The translations under genes were made by a program, and so were the position numbers. Positions 7,001-11,974 of a stretch of DNA of 11,974 nucleotides are shown here, piece by piece. Within the stretch, counting starts at the first letter, position 1. The number at the start of each line of letters is the position of its first letter. The DNA lies in contig URQP01000084.1 in assembly GCA_900550025.1 (NCBI GenBank), positions 1 to 11,974 of the forward strand, written 5' to 3'. Below the pieces are notes generated by a model. It saw only the letters and a list, made by a program, of their open reading frames with translations, did not search any database and was not told where the DNA came from. Origin of the DNA: an uncultured Porphyromonadaceae bacterium. Its GTDB lineage: Bacteria; Bacteroidota; Bacteroidia; Bacteroidales; Muribaculaceae.

Positions 7001-7282
7001 GAATTCATGATAACCCGCGCTTCGGAGGTTACGGCCTTGTTCAAGAAACTGAGCGGTATCGACAGTGTCGATTTGGAAGGCGTTTCCATCAATGGCGGCG
7101 ATCAGGAAATTGTGGTATTTGCTGATTCTGAAAGCAAAATCGAGGTTTACAATTTGCAGGGGGCAAATGTCTTTGCCGGTAATGAGTCCGGCGAGTTGCG
7201 TGTGACGGTTGCATCTGGTGTATATGCTGTTCGTGTTTCTAACGGGCAAGGCACGATGGTGAAAGTTGTGGCTGTGAAATAG
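4076..7282 (+). CDS. Secreted two-module leucine-rich-repeat protein with C-terminal sorting domain
   Basis: A 1068-aa exported protein. Residues 1-22 form a signal peptide (MKKQFLLLLPSLLLSW, then EMKA). Two similar modules follow. Module 1 has a beta region with IDWGDG (52-57), LRRs from about 95-405 of the short SDS22/internalin-like type (L-x-x-L-x-x-x-x-N-x-L-T-x-L-D-L, about 22 residues per turn), and a beta repeat (VYAEPADGYKFKSVTVNGEE, 534-553). Module 2 repeats this order: IDWGNG (604-609), LRRs about 655-850, and VSAMPEDSYTLDAVVLNGEN (952-971). The last ~70 residues, with KIEVYNLQGANVF and GVYAVRV, resemble the Por/type IX secretion C-terminal domain, so surface delivery is likely. 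LRRs probably bind a protein or glycan ligand; the target is unknown. It has its own promoter and a terminator, and no partner gene. Confidence 0.85.
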   Translation: MKKQFLLLLPSLLLSWGEMKADGVITIETAKAVGEELSVTTYCTSINEPVIIDWGDGIEKSYTIDPDGWGFEQEQTEAIKGQTIKIKGNIKCLRCNEQQLTSFSAEGLTSITELDISENQITEVDLCEMPELVDFDMSKNKLTALTLAGMPKLEDLNLSYNEIDSHELYMSSLAENLVELNVSSNKLVTLNLKAFSNLEYFYASNNPDLTTVVFYDGSTKLRIIDMSDCYIMHFYGISLPNLSQLLLSNNALLDWEVGDYPNLTSLSVIGNQLTSIDVTKYPKLYQFSCSNNRLSSLNLSNNQELITLMCSDNELTALDLSVNTEISTLDVANNNLAKLDITMLRNIHELDISGNPLRRIDLTNAYFLQEFVATDTQCDYFYFNYVSPSGTFEKVDIRNNPRMTSDALSMMYKTMPAHGDSWSSEPTLLIEGSNGEHSDTDYVTSSDMQWKVDVEGDGTAQNAETDVTIDATLTEETVHVEGQTGGNMTLDGVYDFPKYTTENGAFAIAQWQAPYYQSLKSVSDKANIGVPICVYAEPADGYKFKSVTVNGEEIAEDWFVINGPSTIKVNFTLVDKSISFTTDKAGRTMQFSLASDEPNATIQIDWGNGSRQEKVIDNSSMTYIDGTSAGETITIYGDVTHANFESYELPNTDLIDNEITSIDLSKNDGLRELCVYGNPLTSLDVTNQKNLVYLDCAACYELTELDIAENARLAYLDCHANKIGSLDLSNCSGLVELNAGNNELTEIDFGNNPELMSVKLTNNKLTSLDVSNLAKLEELEANGNMLAEVDVENNGNLVSLSLGDNDLTSLDLSTNTKLQSLSFNDNAIHSIDLSMLRELGSINCGGNGMTACEMDDFYWNLPEFPYDEDEITGTTLTVQTGEEETPNDARNADSFIATDKGWIVNITGNASGCDEAYITILPSVNGSIALADVDGNPVESGDKVKKNSAIEVSAMPEDSYTLDAVVLNGENIEGTEFMITRASEVTALFKKLSGIDSVDLEGVSINGGDQEIVVFADSESKIEVYNLQGANVFAGNESGELRVTVASGVYAVRVSNGQGTMVKVVAVK

Positions 7283-7300
7283 AATAGCTTTTGCTTTATA

Positions 7301-7345
7301 AAAAAACGGCGGCTGTCTCATCATGAGGCAACCGCCGGTTTTTTA
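7301..7345. terminator. Bidirectional terminator between the LRR gene and rpe
   Basis: A run of A's, CGGCGG (7307-7312), an inner stem (CTCAT/ATGAG with TG/CA), CCGCCG (7332-7337), then TTTTTT (7339-7344). The long interrupted hairpin has an A-tract on one side and a T-tract on the other, so it can stop both the rightward LRR transcript and the leftward dedA-rpe transcript, which converge here. Confidence 0.85.
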
Positions 7346-7359
7346 TTTGATTTCTTGTA

Positions 7360-8004
7360 TTATAGGTTTTTGAGGGTGGAGATGCGTTGTAGCGGATTTT
7401 CGGCCTTGAACACATAGTTGCCTGCCACAAGGATGTCGGCACCGGCATCCTTCAGCATCCGTCCGGTTTCTTCGTTCACTCCGCCATCTACTTCTATAAG
7501 GGCATTAGAACCGCTCTTGGCAATCATGTCGCGTAATTGGCGTACTTTCTTTACGGAGTTGGGGATGAATTTCTGACCGCCGAATCCCGGATTTACCGAC
7601 ATTATCAATGCCATGTCGATGTCGCAAATCACGTCTTCCAATACAGCGACAGGCGTTGCCGGGTTCAAAGTGACACCCGCTTTCATTCCGGCTTCCTTGA
7701 TTTGTTGTATCACTCTTGACAGATGCTGGCATGCCTCGTAATGCACATTCATGTATTCCGCGCCGGCATCTTTCACTTCCTTGATGAATTTTTGAGGCTC
7801 TACAATCATCAGATGCACGTCCAGTCCTTTTGTGCAGATATTCTTCAGGTTCTTTATGACTGGGAATCCGAAAGAAATGTTGGGCACGAACACACCGTCC
7901 ATAATGTCGAGGTGCAGCAGTTCTGCCTCGCTTCGGTTAATCATGTCAATGTCGGCGGCAAGGTTGCAGAAGTCGGCCGACAGAAGAGAAGGTGATACTA
8001 TCAT
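7360..8004 (-). CDS. rpe: Ribulose-phosphate 3-epimerase
   Basis: Interconverts D-ribulose 5-phosphate and D-xylulose 5-phosphate in the pentose phosphate pathway, in the cytoplasm. The 214-aa length is normal for the family. The TIM-barrel signature residues are present: SPSLLSAD at 4-11 (active-site Ser), H31-L-D33-I-M-D36-G, DVHLMI with H64, NPGFGGQKF at 138-146 (phosphate loop), and EVDGG at 171-175 carrying the catalytic D173. The metal ligands expected in this family (H31, D33, H64, D173) are all there. The ATG at 8004 lies 7 nt after the dedA stop, so the two genes are co-transcribed from the dedA promoter. The gene ends just before the shared terminator. Nothing is missing or odd. Confidence 0.96.
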   Translation of the reverse strand: MIVSPSLLSADFCNLAADIDMINRSEAELLHLDIMDGVFVPNISFGFPVIKNLKNICTKGLDVHLMIVEPQKFIKEVKDAGAEYMNVHYEACQHLSRVIQQIKEAGMKAGVTLNPATPVAVLEDVICDIDMALIMSVNPGFGGQKFIPNSVKKVRQLRDMIAKSGSNALIEVDGGVNEETGRMLKDAGADILVAGNYVFKAENPLQRISTLKNL

Positions 8005-8011
8005 AGTTTTA

Positions 8012-8668
8012 TCAGTTATTGGTTTCAGGTTTGTTTTTCTTTAATCCTTTATAAATGACGAATCCGACTACGAATACTGCCAATATCAATATTACATATC
8101 CGATTTCGTGGCTGTACTTGGTGGCCAGCTCATACACGTCGTTTGTCGTTTTAAGGTCTGTGAATTGGTAAATGAAATATCCTAATAATGCCAGTACGAT
8201 GTTCCACGCTCCCGCACCGAGTGTAGTATAAAGCAGGAACGGGCCCATTTTCATGTTGGCAAGCCCTGCCGGTATGCTTATCAATTGGCGTATACCGGGT
8301 ATCAGGCGGCCGAAGAATGTCGATGCCGCTCCATGCTTGCGGAAATATTCTTCGGCGTCGCGCACTTTCTTTTCGTCAATCAGGCACATATGCCCGAACC
8401 GGCTGTTTGCGAATTTGTAGACGACAGGCCGTCCGAGCCATTTGGCAAGATAATAGTTGAACAAAGCCCCTATGTTGGCACCTATGGTCGCGAATATGAC
8501 GACTAATATGATGTTCATGCTTCCGTCGGCCATCGCCTTCCATGCTGCCGGCGGTACTACTACTTCAGACGGAAAAGGGATGAAAGAACTTTCTATAGCC
8601 ATAAAAATTACAACAACCCAATAATTGAGGTTTTCCAAAACCCATTTGAAAATTTCAGCAGATTCCAT
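8012..8668 (-). CDS. DedA/SNARE-associated family inner-membrane protein
   Basis: A 218-aa polytopic inner-membrane protein of the DedA superfamily, members of which recycle or flip undecaprenyl phosphate or phospholipids and support envelope homeostasis. Seen here: ESSFIPFPSEVVVPPAA (26-42) with E26 and E35, corresponding to the re-entrant loop; a G-A-L-F-N-Y-Y-L-A-K-W-L-G-R stretch (67-80); and the family hallmark FFGRLIPGIRQLISIPAG (118-135) with R121, P124 and R127. Hydrophobic segments lie at about 16-32, 52-75, 142-168 and 188-207. The C-terminus is lysine-rich, as expected for a cytoplasmic tail. The ATG at 8666-8668 follows a TAnnTTTG promoter by a short leader, and rpe follows by 7 nt. 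The exact substrate cannot be deduced. Confidence 0.92.
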   Translation of the reverse strand: MESAEIFKWVLENLNYWVVVIFMAIESSFIPFPSEVVVPPAAWKAMADGSMNIILVVIFATIGANIGALFNYYLAKWLGRPVVYKFANSRFGHMCLIDEKKVRDAEEYFRKHGAASTFFGRLIPGIRQLISIPAGLANMKMGPFLLYTTLGAGAWNIVLALLGYFIYQFTDLKTTNDVYELATKYSHEIGYVILILAVFVVGFVIYKGLKKNKPETNN

Positions 8669-8697
8669 TCTGTTTAATTATGTGTTATTATTTGGGG

Positions 8698-8705
8698 CAA
8701 AGATA
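8698..8705 (-). promoter_or_regulatory. -7 box of the dedA-rpe promoter
   Basis: Minus-strand TATCTTTG matches TAnnTTTG exactly and lies 29 nt upstream of the dedA ATG. I see only a T-rich stretch, not a clear TTG, where the -33 element should be. The 147-bp dedA-ligA gap is divergent, and I found no equally good promoter for ligA. Confidence 0.5.
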
Positions 8706-8815
8706 CTACAACGTTGGTGCATAAAAAAATTTGTACAGTTTTTGTGATAAATATTTATAGGATTGTATTGGGTGTTTGTGATAAGATTGGTAATTTCGTG
8801 AGTAAATTATTTTGT

Positions 8816-10825
8816 ATGGATATTTTTGAAGCAGAAATAAAGCATTTGCGTGACGAGCTTAACAAGCATAATTATAATTATTATGTGTTGAACGCGCCTA
8901 CCATATCGGATAAGGAATTCGACGATATGATGAAGCGTCTTGAGGAACTTGAGGAGGCACATAAGGAATTTGCCGACCCATTGTCGCCCACAAAGCGTGT
9001 AGGCAGCGATTTGACTCCTGGGTTTGTGCAGGTAGAGCACGAGCGGCCGATGCTCTCGTTGGGCAACACTTACTCAATCGGCGAGGTGGAGGATTTCATC
9101 CGCCGCACCAAGTCTGCGTTGCAGGATGGTGACAGCTTGGAGATTGTCGGCGAAATGAAATTCGACGGCACTTCCATTTCCATAATCTACGAGCATGGGC
9201 GTATGGCGCGGGCTGTGACCCGCGGCGACGGCGTGCGCGGCGACGATGTCACGGTTAATGTGAAGACTATACGCAGTATCCCTCTGGTTTTACAGGGGGG
9301 TGACTATCCGGAGCGTTTTGAGGTGCGCGGCGAGATTCTGATGCCGTGGAAATCGTTCGACGCGCTCAATAAGGAGCGTGAATACAATGAGGAACCTTTG
9401 CTTGCCAATCCCCGGAACGCGGCGGCCGGAACATTGAAAACCCTGAATCCGGCGGAAGTCTCTCGTCGCGGTCTTGACGCATATTTTTATTATCTGCTTG
9501 GCGACAAACTTCCGTTCAAGACACATTATGAAAGCCTTATGGCCATGAAGCGCTGGGGGTTCAAGGTGTCGGATGCCGTGAGGGTGATGAAGACGGTGGA
9601 GGAAGTGAAGCAATTCATTGATTATTGGGACGTTGAACGGAAGAAATTGGAAATAGCGACAGACGGGCTTGTATTCAAGGTCAATGATTTCCAGCAGCAG
9701 CGTTTTCTCGGGAGCACGGCGAAGTCGCCGCGTTGGGCCATAGCTTATAAGTTTCAGGCAGAGCAGGCATTGACAAAGTTGAAATTCGTGTCGTTCGAGA
9801 CTGGAAGGATGGGGGTGATTACGCCTGTCGCAAATCTTGAGCCGGTATTGCTTTCCGGCACGGTGGTTAAGCGCGCTTCGCTTCATAATGAGGATATAAT
9901 CCGCCAGCTCGACATTCACGACGGCGATTATGTATACGTGGAGAAAGGCGGTGAGATTATTCCTAAGATAGTAGGTGTCGACAAATCGAAGCGTCAGGAA
10001 GGCAGCCGTCCGGTGGAATTTGTGAAAAGTTGCCCGGTGTGCGGCACGCCGCTTGTCCGTAACGAGGGCGAGGCGGCGTGGATATGCCCTAACCGTTATG
10101 GATGCCGTCCGCAGATAACGGGCAAGATAGAGCATTTCGTAGGGCGCAAGATGATGAACATCGACGGAATAGGAGAGGAGACTGCCGAGCAGCTTTTCGC
10201 TGTCGGGCTTGTGAAGAATGTGGCTGACATATATGACCTTACTTATGATAGCCTGACAATAAGGGGCGGAATTGGGGAATTGACCTCACGCAGGATTCTC
10301 CGAGGCATAGAAGCGTCTAAATCTGTGCCATTTGAGCGTGTGGTTTATTCATTGTCCATTCCTAATGTCGGCGAGACTGTCGCGAAGAAATTGGCGTTTG
10401 CTACCGGTTCGATGGTGAAGTTGGAAAATTCGACAGTAGAAGAGCTTGTCTCGATAGACGAGATAGGGGGAATAATAGCTGAGAATGTTGTAGCTTTTTT
10501 CAATGACCCGCGCAATCAGGAAATTGTAAGGCGTCTGGAAGCGGCCGGGTTGCAAATGGCAGTGTCGGAGGAGGCGAAAGCCGCCATGTCGGATAAACTG
10601 GCGGGCAAGAGCATCGTCATAAGCGGCGTGTTTGAGCGTCACTCGCGCGACGAGTACAAGAAGATGATAGAAATGAACGGCGGGAAGAATGTCTCGTCGA
10701 TTTCAAAAAAGACGGATTTCGTTTTCGCCGGCGCGAATATGGGACCTTCCAAATTGGAAAAAGCCAAGTCGTTGGGAATCCCGATTATAGGTGAGGATGA
10801 ATTTTTAAAAATGATAGGGCAATGA
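8816..10825 (+). CDS. ligA: NAD-dependent DNA ligase
   Basis: Seals nicks during replication and repair using NAD+. From the ATG at 8816 the protein is 669 aa, close to E. coli LigA (671). This start places the adenylated lysine of the KFDG motif at K115, the same number as in E. coli, and the zinc-finger cysteines at 406, 409, 424 and 430, within two residues of E. coli. The frame stays open upstream to a TTG at 8714, adding 34 hydrophobic residues that the family lacks, so I reject the longer form. Domain order is Ia (HNYNYYVLN), adenylation ([36 protein letters not shown]), OB fold, Cys4 zinc finger, helix-hairpin-helix ([13 protein letters not shown]) and C-terminal BRCT from about 592. 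The stop overlaps the next gene's start. Confidence 0.96.
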   Translation: MDIFEAEIKHLRDELNKHNYNYYVLNAPTISDKEFDDMMKRLEELEEAHKEFADPLSPTKRVGSDLTPGFVQVEHERPMLSLGNTYSIGEVEDFIRRTKSALQDGDSLEIVGEMKFDGTSISIIYEHGRMARAVTRGDGVRGDDVTVNVKTIRSIPLVLQGGDYPERFEVRGEILMPWKSFDALNKEREYNEEPLLANPRNAAAGTLKTLNPAEVSRRGLDAYFYYLLGDKLPFKTHYESLMAMKRWGFKVSDAVRVMKTVEEVKQFIDYWDVERKKLEIATDGLVFKVNDFQQQRFLGSTAKSPRWAIAYKFQAEQALTKLKFVSFETGRMGVITPVANLEPVLLSGTVVKRASLHNEDIIRQLDIHDGDYVYVEKGGEIIPKIVGVDKSKRQEGSRPVEFVKSCPVCGTPLVRNEGEAAWICPNRYGCRPQITGKIEHFVGRKMMNIDGIGEETAEQLFAVGLVKNVADIYDLTYDSLTIRGGIGELTSRRILRGIEASKSVPFERVVYSLSIPNVGETVAKKLAFATGSMVKLENSTVEELVSIDEIGGIIAENVVAFFNDPRNQEIVRRLEAAGLQMAVSEEAKAAMSDKLAGKSIVISGVFERHSRDEYKKMIEMNGGKNVSSISKKTDFVFAGANMGPSKLEKAKSLGIPIIGEDEFLKMIGQ

Positions 10826-11709
10826 CGGGTATGGATTGTCGGACAGGCAGGGCGTTGGCGGTATTGGCATTGCTTATGGTCGGCGGGCTGCTGCTTTCGG
10901 TTGCGCTTTCTGCGGTTGTCGCCGGATTCACTGGATTGGACGACATTGCGGCAATCCGTTGCTCTGTTGTCCTGCAAAACCTGCTTGCGTTTATCGCTCC
11001 GGCATTGTTGATGCCTTTTCTTGTCTATGGGAAGGATAATTGGTCGTTCGGCATAGGGCGTAGGGCAGGTGTGCCGTCGTATGTCTGGGTGATTCTTATA
11101 TATATTGTAGCCACTCCGGCAATCAATTGCCTTGTGGCGTGGAACGAATCATTGGCATTGCCCGGATGGTTGTCGCCGGTAGAGGAATGGATGAAAAACA
11201 GCGAGGCTTCGGCAAAAGCTGTGACCGACAAGCTGATGGCAGACAATTCTGTGGCAGGATTGGCAGTTAATATTTTTTGTATGGGCATTCTTACCGGCAT
11301 CGGTGAGGAACTGTTTTTCCGGGGTGCGTTGCAGAATGTTCTGGCGGGAAGTTTCCGTAACAAGCATATTGCGGTGTGGGCGGCGGCCGTTGTTTTCAGC
11401 GCATTCCATTTGCAGTTCTATGGATTTGTGCCGCGAATGGTCATGGGGGCGATATTCGGTTATGCTATGTTGTGGACTGGCTCGGTATGGGTTCCGGCCG
11501 TGGCGCACGCCTTGAATAATATTTCGGTAGTTGTTCTGACCTATCTGATTAATGCCGGTGTCGCGGATGAAGATTCCGTTTCGATAGGCGTTGCCGACGG
11601 ATTTCCATGGTTGGCTTTGACAAGTGCTGTCCTCACGGTCGTGTTGATGATAGTGTTCAATCATTTAAAGTGTGATAGATATGGCAGAAATAGAGTCGCA
11701 TCCGTTTGA
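10822..11709 (+). CDS. CPBP family intramembrane glutamic protease
   Basis: A 295-aa multi-pass membrane protein of the CPBP (Abi/CAAX protease and bacteriocin-processing) family. The catalytic pieces are in order: G161-E162-E163-L-F-F-R167 (EExxxR), F192-S-A-F-H196 (FxxxH), and H229-A-L-N-N233. Hydrophobic segments lie at about 11-36, 50-69, 87-106, 145-158, 183-198, 205-219 and 262-280, with a basic cytoplasmic end. The ATG overlaps the ligA stop as ATGA, which implies translational coupling; Met4 is an alternative start. Bacterial homologues are linked to peptide processing, bacteriocin immunity or stress signalling, and the sequence does not tell which. There is no bacteriocin gene nearby. 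The 3' end overlaps the next gene by 29 nt. Confidence 0.9.
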   Translation: MTGMDCRTGRALAVLALLMVGGLLLSVALSAVVAGFTGLDDIAAIRCSVVLQNLLAFIAPALLMPFLVYGKDNWSFGIGRRAGVPSYVWVILIYIVATPAINCLVAWNESLALPGWLSPVEEWMKNSEASAKAVTDKLMADNSVAGLAVNIFCMGILTGIGEELFFRGALQNVLAGSFRNKHIAVWAAAVVFSAFHLQFYGFVPRMVMGAIFGYAMLWTGSVWVPAVAHALNNISVVVLTYLINAGVADEDSVSIGVADGFPWLALTSAVLTVVLMIVFNHLKCDRYGRNRVASV

Positions 11710-11974
11710 GCCCTTTTTGCCCGGCAATGCTAAAGTGCTGATGCTTGGCTCGTTCCCTCCGCCCGAAAGCCGTTGGTCAATGAAGTTCTATTATCCTAAC
11801 AAGACTAACGATATGTGGCGGATAATGGGATTGGTCTTTTATAATGACAAGGATAAATTCATAGTGCCGGGCGGTTACGATGAGGATGCTATAAGGCGTT
11901 TTGCTTCGGAAAGAGGTATTGCAATGTATGATGCGGCGGTGAAAGTAATCCGTCAGAAAGGCAATGCTTCTGAC
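11681..11974 (+). CDS. Uracil-DNA-glycosylase-superfamily protein, 3' truncated by the window
   Basis: The first 98 codons of a gene that continues past the window edge. After a short N-terminus comes KVLMLGSFPPPES (18-30), which fits motif 1 of UDG-superfamily glycosylases (G-S-x-P), followed by FYYPNKTNDMW (36-46), the aromatic/N-x-x-W segment that follows it in this superfamily (compare F-Y-Y-x-x-P-x-N-x-F-W). Such enzymes excise uracil, hypoxanthine or other deaminated bases to start base-excision repair. A repair role beside the ligase gene would be functionally coherent, though adjacency alone does not prove it. The ATG at 11681 lies inside the CPBP gene (29-nt overlap). The rest of the fold, including the second motif, is outside the window, so the exact subfamily cannot be set. 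Confidence 0.75.
   Translation, partial: MAEIESHPFEPFLPGNAKVLMLGSFPPPESRWSMKFYYPNKTNDMWRIMGLVFYNDKDKFIVPGGYDEDAIRRFASERGIAMYDAAVKVIRQKGNASD

Noticed and set aside
9290..10135. Leftward 281-codon open frame inside ligA
   Set aside because: It is the complementary-strand shadow of ligA, with His/Arg-rich composition.

Overview
The window looks like chromosomal DNA of a gut Bacteroidales bacterium, possibly of the Muribaculaceae. The support is indirect: promoters match the Bacteroidetes -7 box TAnnTTTG, the large surface protein ends in a Por/type IX-like sorting domain, and the housekeeping proteins look Bacteroidales-like. The taxonomic call is inference. Base composition splits the window in two: positions 1 to about 4075 are AT-rich and accessory, and the part from about 7300 onward is richer in G+C and housekeeping.

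Positions 71-2073 hold a tightly packed leftward set of small genes: a SLOG-like/PHVHI fusion protein, a 52-aa acidic protein, a 44-aa cysteine-rich protein, a gene split by an apparent single-base frameshift, a 240-aa protein and a 49-aa basic protein. Gaps are mostly 2-15 nt, so they are probably co-transcribed. The content suggests a mobile-element or phage-derived module. Three of these genes, and the fragment upstream of the frameshift, are under 60 codons.

Positions 2132-3731 form a second accessory unit. Two direct copies of a roughly 98-bp intergenic repeat flank a leftward orphan PD-(D/E)XK nuclease gene (PGN_0703-like). Between the nuclease start and a good promoter at 3556-3584 lies a leader of about 270 nt containing several nested inverted repeats, a candidate structured RNA. 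Copy 1 of the repeat abuts an 18-bp perfect hairpin that can terminate the nuclease transcript.

Positions 3732-4075 are non-coding and end in a clear promoter for a 1068-aa secreted leucine-rich-repeat protein (4076-7282). That protein is built from two copies of the same module (DWGDG-type beta region, LRR solenoid, beta repeat) followed by a sorting domain. A strong bidirectional terminator (7301-7345) separates it from a leftward dedA-rpe pair (a DedA membrane protein and ribulose-phosphate 3-epimerase).

Divergent from dedA is a rightward run of ligA (NAD-dependent DNA ligase), a CPBP intramembrane protease whose start overlaps the ligA stop, and the first 98 codons of a uracil-DNA-glycosylase-superfamily gene that runs off the window. 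No tRNA, rRNA, CRISPR array or intact transposase was seen.
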